Shown here one piece after another: positions 45,655 through 55,363 of a DNA stretch of 64,000 nt. The position numbers were made by a program, and so were the translations under genes. The notes under the pieces were generated by a model. The model saw nothing but the letters and a program-made list of their open reading frames with translations, ran no database searches and had not been told where the DNA came from. Position 1 is the first letter of the stretch, and each line of letters opens with the position of its first letter. The stretch is from Siansivirga zeaxanthinifaciens CC-SAMT-1 (GTDB taxonomy: Bacteria; Bacteroidota; Bacteroidia; Flavobacteriales; Flavobacteriaceae), in the NCBI RefSeq assembly GCF_000941055.1, contig NZ_CP007202.1:740001-804000 (forward strand), read 5' to 3'.

Positions 45655-47343
45655 TTAATTGAAAATTTGTTCTATTATTTTTCTGGTTATTAAATATGTT
45701 GGTTTTACACCCGATGTTCCTAATCCTCCTGATGCCAAATGTTGCTCCTGTTTCTAAAGGATTATCACTAGCATAATAGGCGTATCTTACTTTTACGTCT
45801 TTACTAATACTGCCTCTAACTTTAGAAGCTGCTTGTATTGCTTTTTGGTAATGCGCCCCTTCCATTTCTAGTCCGATTACATTCCAGGTGGAATTGTAAA
45901 AAAACTTTAAAATATCTTTATTTTGAAGAGAAGTCCCCAATACCGTAATCATAGCACCTTCATAAACACCCACGCCTTGATTTTCTAAATGTTCTTTTTT
46001 TAACTCATTTTCAAAAGGGTAGTTATCGGCTGTTCCTTCAAAAATATGTGCCGAAGGTATCATAATATCGCCTTTTCCACCTTCTAAAATACCTGCCTTA
46101 CCCATTATCGATAAAGACTTTACGTTTAGATGAATTTTATTTCCTTTTACTTTGTAAGGTTTTAATAACTCATCAATAGTTTCATAAGCCTGCTCACCAA
46201 AAGCGTAATCCATTACCAATATAATTGGTTTTTCCGAATTTAAAAATTCTTCGCCAAAAGTAATATCAATTTTTGAAGTATCTATTTTATTTGTATCAAA
46301 AATTTGCACATCGATATTGGTTCCTGAGGTATCTTTTAAATATATCATACCATGCTTTAAGGCCTCGTTGGTTACTTTTTCTCGCAAGGCTTCATTTTCT
46401 TTTTTACTTAAAGACTCATATAACTCAAAAACATTTCTTTTTTCTGTTAAAGCATTTAAAGCAGATGGTGCAAACAGGGTATTCATAACACTTTGCATAT
46501 TAGCACTAATGATGTGAATAGGGCGTTCTAATAAGTTATTTTTAAAAAGGGTATCCTTTATGTTATCTGACCAAATTTCACCATGAATATGATGCCCAAT
46601 TCGTTCTCTTAAAACCGGACTAAAAGTAATGGTTCGTTTATTTAAGTTTATTTGTTCTTCTATGGCTAATTTTCCTAACCAATAAATAATATGCAAGAAA
46701 CGCTCCGGTTGTTTTGGTGTTGCAAATTGATTGTAAACAGCAGATAATTCTTTAAAGGTACGCCCTAAAATATTTGCTGTATGGGTTATGGCTACTTCAC
46801 GTTCGTTTTGTGATAATTTTTTATTTGATAAAACAACCTGCTCTAACTTAGTCCAATCGCGTGTTGTTGAACCGTCTTCATAAATAATAACTTTCGAACT
46901 TATTTTATGAGATTCAACAAATAAAAAAGTTAAATGGGTTAAAATATCGTAAATATCAGAGCGGCCACGCGTAATTTCAATGTTCATTTGTTCAGGGTCT
47001 ATTCTGTAACAATTACGGCGGCGTTTTTCTGGAATAATTGGTTTAAAATGAGAGTTGGCGTAGCCTTCATCACTTGTTAAGTTAATAAAAGTACATTCTT
47101 CAATCCCTATGGGGAGTCTGTCTATAACATAAAGTAATCCTTCTAATTCTGCTTTTTCTTCACCAATAGAACCATAAATTTCTGGACGTAGTAGTAGTAA
47201 TGCCTCTCTTAAAGTTTCACCCGAAACACCCATTGGCTTATAAAAACCTCTGTTAATAGATGACGCATCGTAATATACATCCGCTCTATGGCATTTGAGC
47301 TTTCTTGAGCTCGCGTTCTATCGTGATGTTTTTTATGACTCAT
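45655..47343 (-). pseudogene. DUF6909-like gene disrupted by two single-base frameshifts
   Basis: The longest open frame (45638-47233, starting MGVSGETLREALL) is only the middle of a larger gene. Upstream, ATG at 47343 opens a coherent frame (MSHKKHHDRTRAQESSNAIE, then RMYITMRHLL) that must shift by one base near 47252-47254 (TTAAC where TTAAAC is expected) to continue as NRGFYKPMGVSG. Near 45737-45739 an extra T (ACATTTGG for ACATTGG) turns the expected TLASGGLGTSGVKPTYLITR into a divergent tail; without it the frame ends at a TAA at 45657-45655. Corrected, it has 562 codons. The two indels cancel in length and both lie in homopolymers, so base-calling error is as likely as true decay. Function of the family unknown to me. 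Confidence 0.75.
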
Positions 47344-47357
47344 ACTTTTTTAACTGG

Positions 47358-47365
47358 GCAAATAT
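47358..47365 (-). promoter_or_regulatory. Candidate -7 box upstream of the DUF6909-like gene
   Basis: The minus strand reads TATATTTG 14 bases before the ATG at 47343. It could drive the DUF6909-like gene and, by read-through, the Wzz-like and rfb genes. No -33 element seen. Confidence 0.4.
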
Positions 47366-47378
47366 AGTACTATTTGTA

Positions 47379-48872
47379 TTAATTAATGTACGGAAATCCC
47401 TCAACAATTTTTCTGTCGTTAGATAAGCGCGGTAGTTTATTCTGTCCGCCTAATTTGCCTATGGATTTCATATAAGACTCGAAACCACCCTTTTGTACTT
47501 TTCTAATAACTAAAGGTTTTAAAACACGGCCTTGAATCAAATCATAATAATATGAGTTTTGATTTTGTAAAGAAGCATCTATTTTTTTTGCAAAATCTGA
47601 AAGGTCTTCTGGTTCGTTTTCAAACTCTATAAACCATTCGTGGTAAGGTAAGCCTTCACTTGGATTAATTTGAGGCGCCACCGTAAATTCTGAAACTCGC
47701 ACGTCGGTATTTAAAGTGGCATCTTGCATGGCTTGTTCTACTTCCTTGCCTATTACATGCTCGCCAAACGCAGAAATAAAATGTTTTATACGCCCAGATA
47801 CGATAACACGATACGGTTTTGTTGAAGTAAACTGAATGGTATCGCCAATATTATAAGCCCAAAGTCCGGCATTGGTAGAAATTATCATGACATAATTTGT
47901 GCCAATTTCAACATCTTTAATAGTGATTCGTTTCGGGTTTTCGTTAAAAAATTCGTCTGCTTTAATAAACTCATAGAAAATTCCAGAATTTAAAAGCAAT
48001 AACATGCCCTTTTCGTTTTGTTTGTCTTGATAGGCAAAAAATCCTTCGCTGGCAGGATATAATTCTATGCTGTCTACTTTTCTGCCAATTAAATTTTCAA
48101 ATTTTGCACGATACGGTTCGTAATTAACCCCACCAAAAATAAAAAGATTGAAGTTTTTAAAAATTTCACCAACCTTTTTACCTGTTCTTTGCTGTAATTT
48201 TTCAAAATACATTTGAACCCAAGAAGGAATGCCAGAAATAACCGTCATATTCTTTGGTAATGTTTCTTCAACTATGGCATCTACTTTAGTTTCCCAATCT
48301 TCAATACAATTTGTTTCCCATGATGGCAATCTGTTTTTTTGAAGATATTTAGGAACATAATGCGCTACAATTCCAGACAATCTGCCTAATTTAATGCCAT
48401 TTTGCTCTTTCATGATGGGGCTTCCTTGAAGGAAAATCATTTTACCTGATACAAACTTACTTTTACCAGTTTCATGAATGTACATAAGTATGGCATTTCG
48501 GGCTGCCTCAACATGATAAGGCATACTTTCTTTTGTTATTGGAATGTATTTAGATCCCGATGTTGTACCAGAAGTTTTAGCAAAATATAGTGGTTTTCCT
48601 TTCCAAAGTATATTTTCTTCTCCGTCTACAACACGTAATACGTATGGTTTTAGGGCTTCATAATCTCGTACAGGTACTTTTTTTACAAAATCGTCGTACG
48701 AATTAATACTTATAAAATCGTGGTCTTTACCAAATTCTGTTGTAACCGCTTCCGAAATTAACTCACGAAATACCTTTTCTTGTGTTTCTATTGGGTTTTT
48801 AGCCCATTTTAAAACACTTTTATAAACACGCAATGCAAATAATTTTGCGATAGCAGATTTTAATGTATTCAT
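47379..48872 (-). CDS. GH3 auxin-responsive promoter family protein (acyl-amido synthetase-like)
   Basis: A 497-residue adenylate-forming enzyme of the GH3 family, known in plants for joining amino acids to acyl acids. Family segments are LYFAKTSGTTSGSKYIPIT (ATP loop, about residue 95), LYPASEGFFAYQD, and YNIGDTIQFTSTKPYRVIVSGRIKHFISAFGEHVIGKEVE. Bacterial GH3 proteins are common in Bacteroidota but their substrates are unknown. It lies two bases after an M23 peptidase gene, so they are probably co-expressed. Confidence 0.9.
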   Translation of the reverse strand: MNTLKSAIAKLFALRVYKSVLKWAKNPIETQEKVFRELISEAVTTEFGKDHDFISINSYDDFVKKVPVRDYEALKPYVLRVVDGEENILWKGKPLYFAKTSGTTSGSKYIPITKESMPYHVEAARNAILMYIHETGKSKFVSGKMIFLQGSPIMKEQNGIKLGRLSGIVAHYVPKYLQKNRLPSWETNCIEDWETKVDAIVEETLPKNMTVISGIPSWVQMYFEKLQQRTGKKVGEIFKNFNLFIFGGVNYEPYRAKFENLIGRKVDSIELYPASEGFFAYQDKQNEKGMLLLLNSGIFYEFIKADEFFNENPKRITIKDVEIGTNYVMIISTNAGLWAYNIGDTIQFTSTKPYRVIVSGRIKHFISAFGEHVIGKEVEQAMQDATLNTDVRVSEFTVAPQINPSEGLPYHEWFIEFENEPEDLSDFAKKIDASLQNQNSYYYDLIQGRVLKPLVIRKVQKGGFESYMKSIGKLGGQNKLPRLSNDRKIVEGFPYIN

Positions 48873-48874
48873 AG

Positions 48875-49744
48875 TTATTTAAAATCTATAAAGTTTGTTG
48901 GATTAATTGGGAAACCATCATTCCAGAGTTCAAAATGTAAATGCGGTCCTGTTGAAAGTTCGCCACTTTCGCCACCAATTGCAATAACTTCACCTGTTTT
49001 AACCAAATCGCCTTGAGATTTCGTTAAAGAGGTATTATGCTTATAAACAGATATTAGCCCATAGCTATGCTCTAAAATAATAACATACCCGGTGCTTGCT
49101 GTCCATTCGGCAAATACAACAACGCCATCGGCAGTAGCTTTTATTGGAGTGTCTTTGGCAACGACAATATCTACCGCAAAATGTTTGTTTTTTATATTAT
49201 ACGGTTCGCTAATTGTCCCATTTACTGGAGGAAATAATATAAAATTGGAAACCGATGATGCTGACTCGAAAAGATTGTATTTATCTTCTTTATCTACTTT
49301 TTCACGCAGAATAGAGTCTTCTTGAATAGGAACGAAACTTACTTGGCTGGCTTCTAATTTAACGGCTTCAATAATGGAGTCTTTATTAAAATCTGAAGGA
49401 CTCATATCGCCTTTTAAAACCTTTTTTATAGACAATAAGTATTTTTCATTTACATCAATAATAGTTTGTAATGAATCGGTTTTGTAAGCTAACTCGGTAG
49501 CTTTCTTTTTTAATGCTGTTGAAGAATACCCTGGGATGTATTCTCGAAGCGATGTAAATGCAATTATTACGGTAGTTATGAATATTAAAAAAATAGCAGA
49601 CAACGACGATATTACAAAAACATTTAATCGTGTTAAGCTTAATGATAGGCGCTCTTCGAACGTGTTTTCGTTAAGAATTACTAACCGATACTTATCGAGT
49701 AGTTTACGTCTTATTTTTTTAGGTTTTCTCTTTTTATTGTCCAT
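48875..49744 (-). CDS. M23 family (LytM-type) metallopeptidase
   Basis: A 289-residue membrane-anchored protein: basic cytoplasmic start (KKRKPKKIRRKLLDKYRL), one membrane helix at about residues 39-60, a coiled segment, and a C-terminal LytM domain. Zinc and catalytic residues are visible in NKHFAVDIV, VYKHNT and TGPHLHFELW. Such proteins cut peptidoglycan cross-links or activate amidases in the periplasm. It is divergent from tatA and starts a two-gene unit with GH3. Confidence 0.92.
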   Translation of the reverse strand: MDNKKRKPKKIRRKLLDKYRLVILNENTFEERLSLSLTRLNVFVISSLSAIFLIFITTVIIAFTSLREYIPGYSSTALKKKATELAYKTDSLQTIIDVNEKYLLSIKKVLKGDMSPSDFNKDSIIEAVKLEASQVSFVPIQEDSILREKVDKEDKYNLFESASSVSNFILFPPVNGTISEPYNIKNKHFAVDIVVAKDTPIKATADGVVVFAEWTASTGYVIILEHSYGLISVYKHNTSLTKSQGDLVKTGEVIAIGGESGELSTGPHLHFELWNDGFPINPTNFIDFK

Positions 49745-49833
49745 AAGTAAACAAAATTAAATAAAAATATAACAAGACTTGATTGCATAATGCTAAAGTT
49801 ATGTTTAAAACGGTATTATTAAACTTTAATTAT

Positions 49834-49841
49834 TAAATTTG
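49834..49841 (+). promoter_or_regulatory. Candidate -7 promoter box for tatA
   Basis: TAAATTTG matches TAnnTTTG 20 bases before the tatA ATG. No strong -33 element is evident. Confidence 0.5.
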
Positions 49842-49861
49842 CCTAACAAAATTTTGTAATT

Positions 49862-50044
49862 ATGATTTCATCAAGTATATTTTTAGGAATGATTGGCGCT
49901 CCACAAATAATCTTAATCGTTGTGGTGGTTTTATTATTATTTGGAGGAAAAAAAATTCCTGAATTAATGAGAGGACTTGGAAGCGGAATTAAAGAATTTA
50001 AAGACGCTAGTAAAGACGACGCTAAAAAAGACGATAAAGAATAA
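49862..50044 (+). CDS. tatA: Sec-independent protein translocase TatA
   Basis: A 60-residue protein with one short N-terminal membrane helix (residues 13-28) preceded by the polar Gln15 (IGAPQII), the [21 protein letters not shown] hinge and amphipathic helix, and an acidic/basic tail ([11 protein letters not shown]). TatA multimers form the pore for folded proteins exported with twin-arginine signals. tatC is not in the window. Monocistronic, followed by a very strong terminator. Confidence 0.95.
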   Translation: MISSSIFLGMIGAPQIILIVVVVLLLFGGKKIPELMRGLGSGIKEFKDASKDDAKKDDKE

Positions 50045-50060
50045 ATTCTTTAAACTTTGT

Positions 50061-50101
50061 AATAAAAAAAGGACCAATTACATATTGGTCCTTTTTTTAT
50101 T
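50061..50101. terminator. Strong bidirectional intrinsic terminator
   Basis: An 18-bp perfect stem (50061-50078 with 50084-50101; core GGACCAAT/ATTGGTCC flanked by A7 and T7) with a 5-base loop lies between convergent tatA and the DUF4837 gene and serves both strands. Confidence 0.92.
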
Positions 50102-50115
50102 TTTTCACTTTAATT

Positions 50116-51093
50116 TTATTCAATTTTAACTGACTTAATTATAGATTCTAATTCTAGCATATAGTCTCGCTTTTCAACAGAAGGTGCAAAAGCAAAACCT
50201 TCAATTACAACCCAGCGTTTGTTTATTTTATCTTCAACAGCATAATTAATAAAAGGACCGCCCATAAAACCATTTTTTAAATCCCAAATTCCTTTAGTTT
50301 CAAAGGCTAGTTTATTATCTAAAATGGTTTCCTTAAAAAACGGCGTATATGCATTTTCTGTAACCATGTAAGTGCCTTCAACGCCACCTTCAATATGTTT
50401 TTCGCCAATAGAATCTCTAATTTTAATAATTTGAGTTACGGTGCTATCGTTAGGTTTAATGCTGCTAAAAGGTAAACTGTAAATTAGTAAGTTTGATGTT
50501 CCCGTGGTAATATCTTTACGAATCCAGAAGAAGTTATCTGTTTCCTTGGCGATGCGGTAAGCAGAAGCAAACTCTATGGTTAACCCTAATTTTTCCTTAA
50601 TTGAGGTGTAAGGATGTGGCGATTTTTTCATTTGTCGTTGGCGCTCTGCAATCTCTGCATTTCTAAAGGTTTCAACAATTTTTTTAGCATTGGCGTTAAC
50701 GATATCTATTATTTCTTGTTTCGATTGTCCCGTTATTGAAATGACCTTTTGAGGTTGCGCATAAATGTTTTTAGTGAATTCGATATTTGCTGGCTTATTG
50801 CCAATAATTTGTAAAATGGTTCTGTTTCGTGTTACAAACCCAGAAAATACCGATGGTGGAATTTGACTTAAGGTAAATAAGGGTTCGTCTTGTGGTAACC
50901 CATAAACAGGAGCTGTTAGTACATTTCTTATAGCTTCGCCTACTTGTCCGTTCCACAAATCGTTTTCAATAATAACAGAGACATTATTAATGTTTCCAGA
51001 AGAATCTAATAACATTTTGTCGTTAGATGCTTTGTTATCTTTACAAGCATTAAAAAGTAAAACGGTAACGAATAAAAAAAATATTTTTCGCAT
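50116..51093 (-). CDS. DUF4837 family lipoprotein
   Basis: A 325-residue exported protein with lipobox LLFNAC (Cys17). Recognisable segments are VIIENDLWNGQVGEAIRNVLTAPVYGLPQDEPLFTLSQIP and GAVEGTYMVTENAYTPFFKE-like and GFMGGPFINYAVEDK regions of the DUF4837 family, a Bacteroidota family of unknown function. It follows the LysM transglycosylase gene after 21 bases, so the two may act together in the cell envelope. Confidence 0.8.
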   Translation of the reverse strand: MRKIFFLFVTVLLFNACKDNKASNDKMLLDSSGNINNVSVIIENDLWNGQVGEAIRNVLTAPVYGLPQDEPLFTLSQIPPSVFSGFVTRNRTILQIIGNKPANIEFTKNIYAQPQKVISITGQSKQEIIDIVNANAKKIVETFRNAEIAERQRQMKKSPHPYTSIKEKLGLTIEFASAYRIAKETDNFFWIRKDITTGTSNLLIYSLPFSSIKPNDSTVTQIIKIRDSIGEKHIEGGVEGTYMVTENAYTPFFKETILDNKLAFETKGIWDLKNGFMGGPFINYAVEDKINKRWVVIEGFAFAPSVEKRDYMLELESIIKSVKIE

Positions 51094-51114
51094 AATTTAT
51101 AAGGTTTAAGGAAT

Positions 51115-52653
51115 TTATCCTTTAGATATTTTAAGTTTCATTCCTGGTTTTAATTTACTACCACTAATACCGTTCCATTCTTTAATATTATCGGCAGAAA
51201 CTCCAGGAAATTTTTGTGCTATACCCCATAATGTATCTCCTGTTTTTACTGTATAAATTAAACTTTTACCTGTAATGGTCTTGCTTGTTGTTGATGCTAC
51301 AGTTTTGTTAGGGTTATTGGGATAAAGCGTTAAACGCTGTCCTATTTTTATATCGTTAGTTCGCAAACCATTCCACTGTTTAATTTGGCTAACTCTAACG
51401 CCATACTGCCTAGCAATCTTTCCTAAAAAATCTCCAGACCTTACTTTATAAGTTGTTTTACTTTGAGCTTCGAAAAACTGAGGTAAAGGCTTCTCGCGTT
51501 CATCAAATTCTGCTTTTGCTAGCGCATAAATTTGATCTTCATTTGTTACAAAATCACCAATAACCGTTCGAGGTAATCTTAGCGTGTAATTTTCATCTTT
51601 AATATAAGGTATGATATCTAATTTATAAGACGGATTTAAAAACTGAAGCTCTTCAATTTCAACACCTGTGAACTCAGACACTTGATCGAGTGTAATCATT
51701 TGCTTTACGTGTATAGTATCGGTTTCGAAATAAGCAAGTTCTGGTTTTGGTTGTTTAAAACCATGCGATTCTGCATACTCAAAAATATACATGGTTGCTA
51801 AAAACGCTGGAAGGTAACCGGCTGTTTCACGAGGTAAATGATTCCTGATATTCCAGTAATTTTGATATCCTCCAGAACGTCTTATAGCTTTAGTTACATT
51901 TCCTGGACCCGAATTGTAGGCTGCTAATGCTAAATCCCAATCACCAAATATTTCATATAATTTAGATAAATATTTTGCTGCAGCTTCGGTAGATTTAATA
52001 GGGTCGCTACGTTCGTCGACATAACTACTAACATCTAAACCATACATTTTACCTGTGTTATACATAAATTGCCACAAACCAGTCGCACCAACACGAGACT
52101 TTGCTCGTGGTTTTAAAGCAGATTCTACAATGGAGAGGTACTTAATTTCTAGAGGAAGCCCGTGAATATCTAACTCACGTTCAAACATGGGGAAGTAAAA
52201 AGCACTTAAATTTATAAGACGCTGAATGGTTTCTCGCCTGTTCTTTAAATACGATTTTATAACGCTTTCTAAACCAGGATTGTACTCTACATTAAAAGGC
52301 GTTTTTGCATTTAATTCTTTAAGTCTTGCCTTTAAAACATCGGTTGAAAGTTCTGGGTATTCAACCTCTTCAAAACTTATATCGGCAACGGCATTGTAAA
52401 TGGTATCGTAAAGCGAATTACTGTATAATTCCTCCAGCCATTTTTCATCTACCTGTGCAGCCAACAAATCGTCTTCAACCTTTTGTATTAAGACAGAATC
52501 TTTTTGAGTAGTAATTTCTTTAGAAACTTTAACTGCTTGCTGTTTTAAAGCATCAGAATTTAGTTTCTTCGAATGGGGTATTGTGTCTTGCATTTGCGCG
52601 GTAGCACTAGCAACACATAATAAAAAAGTTATTTTAAAAAACCGAAAAGCCAT
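51115..52653 (-). CDS. Membrane-bound lytic transglycosylase D-like protein with two LysM domains
   Basis: A 512-residue exported enzyme (signal peptide 1-20) that cleaves glycan strands of peptidoglycan. The SLT domain spans about residues 160-300 with catalytic Glu177 in LSIVESALKPRAKS, GATGLWQFM and ALAAYNSGPGNVTKAI. Two LysM domains for peptidoglycan binding follow at about 401-445 (KVRSGDFLGKIARQYGV) and 466-510 (YTVKTGDTLWGIAQKF). This is the MltD layout. It is followed closely by the DUF4837 lipoprotein gene. Confidence 0.94.
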   Translation of the reverse strand: MAFRFFKITFLLCVASATAQMQDTIPHSKKLNSDALKQQAVKVSKEITTQKDSVLIQKVEDDLLAAQVDEKWLEELYSNSLYDTIYNAVADISFEEVEYPELSTDVLKARLKELNAKTPFNVEYNPGLESVIKSYLKNRRETIQRLINLSAFYFPMFERELDIHGLPLEIKYLSIVESALKPRAKSRVGATGLWQFMYNTGKMYGLDVSSYVDERSDPIKSTEAAAKYLSKLYEIFGDWDLALAAYNSGPGNVTKAIRRSGGYQNYWNIRNHLPRETAGYLPAFLATMYIFEYAESHGFKQPKPELAYFETDTIHVKQMITLDQVSEFTGVEIEELQFLNPSYKLDIIPYIKDENYTLRLPRTVIGDFVTNEDQIYALAKAEFDEREKPLPQFFEAQSKTTYKVRSGDFLGKIARQYGVRVSQIKQWNGLRTNDIKIGQRLTLYPNNPNKTVASTTSKTITGKSLIYTVKTGDTLWGIAQKFPGVSADNIKEWNGISGSKLKPGMKLKISKG

Positions 52654-52731
52654 ATAATCAATTCATTTGTTATTGAACGATGATATGGCTAAAATCGTAT
52701 TTTTTAAGCTAATTTAAAAACTTAATTAACT

Positions 52732-53919
52732 TTATTCTAAAATTGCAGCGATTCCTGGTAATACAATTCCTTCTAAACTTTCTAACATAGCACCTCCACC
52801 AGTACTTACATAGCTTACTTTATCTTCAAAACCAAATTGTTTTACTGCAGCAACAGAATCGCCTCCTCCTACTAGAGAAAAAGCTCCGTTTATAGTAGCT
52901 TCTGCAATAGAATTACCTAATTCAATGGTTCCGTTTGCGAAAGATTCCATTTCAAAAACTCCAAGAGGACCATTCCAAAGGATGGTTTTAGATTGCATAA
53001 CAACATCGTGGAATAATTTAATAGACTTTGGCCCAGCATCAACACCTTCCCAACCATCTGGAATGGCATTAATATCTACAACCTGTGTATTCGCATCGTT
53101 ACTAAATGCATCGGCAGCAATAACATCTACAGGAATATGTACTTGTACATTTTTAGCTTTAGCTTTACTCAAAATTTCTAATGCTAATTCTTGTTTATCA
53201 TCTTCACAAATAGAATTACCTATGCTTCCACCCTGTGCTTTAATAAAAGTAAAAGACATACCACCACCAATAATTAAATGGTCTACAGCATCTAAAATAT
53301 TTTCAATAATTGTAATTTTTGAAGACACTTTAGCGCCTCCTAATACCGCTAAAACAGGCTTTTCACCGGTTTTAAGTACTTTTTCTATACTTTCAATTTC
53401 TTGAGCTAACAAATAACCAAAACATTTAGCATTTGGAAAAAATTGAGCTACAATGGTTGTAGAAGCGTGCGCTCTATGTGCTGTACCAAAAGCATCGTTT
53501 ACATAAATATCACCTAATTTAGATAATTGCTCTGCAAAAGCCTTATCGCCTGCTTCCTCTTCTTTGTGAAAACGTAAATTTTCTAATAACAATACTTGGC
53601 CTGGTGCTAAATTTGCTGCTGCTGTTTCGGCTGTTTCGCCTACACAAGCATCAATAAATTTAACTTCAACACCTAAAATATCTTCTACTTTACTGGCAAT
53701 ATGACGTAACGAAAACTCGTCTTGAACTCCCTTTGGACGACCTAAGTGTGACATTAAGATACAGCTTCCACCGTCTTCTAAAATTTTAATAATGGTTGGT
53801 TTTGCCGATACAATTCTTGTAGCATCAGTTACTTCAAACTTTTCATTTAAAGGCACATTAAAATCTACACGGATTAAGGCTTTCTTATCTTTGAAATTAA
53901 AATCGTTTAAGGTTTTCAT
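52732..53919 (-). CDS. pgk: Phosphoglycerate kinase
   Basis: A 395-residue glycolytic enzyme transferring phosphate from 1,3-bisphosphoglycerate to [15 protein letters not shown] at the start, [36 protein letters not shown] and the C-terminal [16 protein letters not shown] are the conserved motifs of the two lobes. Length is normal. It has its own promoter and no close partner on this strand. Confidence 0.98.
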   Translation of the reverse strand: MKTLNDFNFKDKKALIRVDFNVPLNEKFEVTDATRIVSAKPTIIKILEDGGSCILMSHLGRPKGVQDEFSLRHIASKVEDILGVEVKFIDACVGETAETAAANLAPGQVLLLENLRFHKEEEAGDKAFAEQLSKLGDIYVNDAFGTAHRAHASTTIVAQFFPNAKCFGYLLAQEIESIEKVLKTGEKPVLAVLGGAKVSSKITIIENILDAVDHLIIGGGMSFTFIKAQGGSIGNSICEDDKQELALEILSKAKAKNVQVHIPVDVIAADAFSNDANTQVVDINAIPDGWEGVDAGPKSIKLFHDVVMQSKTILWNGPLGVFEMESFANGTIELGNSIAEATINGAFSLVGGGDSVAAVKQFGFEDKVSYVSTGGGAMLESLEGIVLPGIAAILE

Positions 53920-53998
53920 TTGTTTATGGTTATTTATTTATCTGAAAATTTCTGTAAACTGAAACTTCTATTTTAAATGTTTCAGGTTAATTGTGTTA

Positions 53999-54006
53999 CA
54001 AATGTA
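53999..54006 (-). promoter_or_regulatory. Candidate -7 promoter box for pgk
   Basis: The minus strand reads TACATTTG, the same box as at atpB, about 80 bases before the pgk start. The 275-base gap 53920-54194 otherwise shows no ORF. Confidence 0.5.
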
Positions 54007-54194
54007 ATTAAATAAAAACAGCTATAAAACGCCTTTTTTAACGAAAACGATTGAAGCACGTAATAATTATAAAAAAACAATATTTCTGCTCATATTTTAA
54101 GTATAAATATACTGTACCAAGGTTTTCATATAAAATTTCGCTACACAAAGCGTATCCTGCAACTAAAAACAAAAAAATTATGTAGGTTTGCTCT

Positions 54195-55349
54195 ATGCTT
54201 TTTCAAGATATTTTAGGACAAGAACATATTAAAAAACATCTCACCCAAAGTGTAGATAATGGCCGCATTCCACATGCGCAGTTATTTGTTGGACCCGAGG
54301 GCTGTGGCGCGCTGCCTATGGCCATTGCTTATGCGCAATATGTTTTATGTAAAAATAACCAAGGCGAGAATAATACAGGCATAGAAGCTTGTAATTTAAA
54401 ATTTAACAATAATTCGCACCCCGATTTACATTTTGCCTTTCCGGTAACTACTAGCGAAAAAGCAAAAAGCCACCCGGTTTCTAGTCATTATCTAGAAGAA
54501 TGGCGCCAGCTTTTAAAAGATCAACCTTACGGAAATTTATTCGATTGGTATAAATTACTTGGTGTCGATAATAAACAAGGGCAAATTGGCGTGGATGAAG
54601 CTCAAGATATTGTGAAAGCACTATCCTTAAAAGCATACGAAGGCGGTTATAAAGTTATGATTATTTGGATGGCCGAAAAAATGAACACTGCTGCCGCCAA
54701 TAAACTGCTTAAACTTATTGAAGAACCACCAAGCAAAACAATTTTTATATTAATTGCTGAAGATGAAGAGCAAATAATTAATACCATACGTTCCCGTTGC
54801 CAGGTTTTACATTTTCCGCCCTTAGCCGAAGATGTTATAAAAGAAGCTTTAATAAAACAATACGATTTAAATGAAGCGGCTGCGACAAAAATTGCACATC
54901 AATCTAATGGCAATTATAACAAAGCTTGCGATTTGGTATATCAGGATTCTGAAGACATTCAATTTGAAACCTGGTTTGTTTTCTGGGTAAGAAATGCCTT
55001 TAAAGCTAAAGGAAACAAAGCGGCTATTCACGATTTAATTTCCTGGAGTGAAGATATTTCTAAAACAGGTCGCGAAACGCAAAAGCAATTTCTTAATTTT
55101 TGTCTAGATTTTTTCAGACAAGCACTTCTGCTAAATTACAACGCCACAGATTTGGTGTATTTTGAACCCAAAACCGAAAAATTCAAGCTGGAAAACTTTG
55201 CACCCTTTATACATGGAAACAATATTTTAGAAATTAGCGACGAGCTGCAGGACGCCATTTACCATATTGAGCGTAATGGTAATTCTAAAATTATTCTAAC
55301 CGATTTATCTATAAAATTAACACGTTTACTGCATAAAAAAGACATTTAA
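54195..55349 (+). CDS. holB: DNA polymerase III subunit delta'
   Basis: A 384-residue clamp-loader subunit. LGQEHIKKHLTQSVDNGRIPHAQLFVGPEGCGALPMA is the AAA+ start; the P-loop Lys is absent (GCGALP), as expected for delta', which does not hydrolyse ATP. YKVMIIWMAEKMNTAAANKLLKLIEEPPSKTIFIL with IINTIRSRCQVLHF is diagnostic (SRC motif). A TAGGTTTG box at 54183-54190 ends 4 bases before the ATG and would imply an almost leaderless message, but this may be chance. Convergent with the DUF4249 gene, 14 bases apart. Confidence 0.93.
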   Translation: MLFQDILGQEHIKKHLTQSVDNGRIPHAQLFVGPEGCGALPMAIAYAQYVLCKNNQGENNTGIEACNLKFNNNSHPDLHFAFPVTTSEKAKSHPVSSHYLEEWRQLLKDQPYGNLFDWYKLLGVDNKQGQIGVDEAQDIVKALSLKAYEGGYKVMIIWMAEKMNTAAANKLLKLIEEPPSKTIFILIAEDEEQIINTIRSRCQVLHFPPLAEDVIKEALIKQYDLNEAAATKIAHQSNGNYNKACDLVYQDSEDIQFETWFVFWVRNAFKAKGNKAAIHDLISWSEDISKTGRETQKQFLNFCLDFFRQALLLNYNATDLVYFEPKTEKFKLENFAPFIHGNNILEISDELQDAIYHIERNGNSKIILTDLSIKLTRLLHKKDI

Positions 55350-55363
55350 TTAAACATCGTTTT

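Noticed and set aside
45638..47343. Programmed ribosomal frameshifting in the DUF6909-like gene
   Set aside because: The two shifts are in opposite directions at ordinary short homopolymers without a slippery heptamer or downstream structure that I could see; sequencing error or mutation is simpler.
52925..53404. A 159-codon open frame on the plus strand opposite pgk
   Set aside because: It lies wholly inside the well-conserved pgk gene, has no recognisable domain, and is Cys/Ser/Pro-rich as expected of an antisense shadow.
54183..54190. Promoter giving a leaderless holB message
   Set aside because: TAGGTTTG matches the -7 box but is only 4 bases from the ATG and lacks a -33 element; chance occurrence in AT-rich DNA is likely, so it was not called as a feature.
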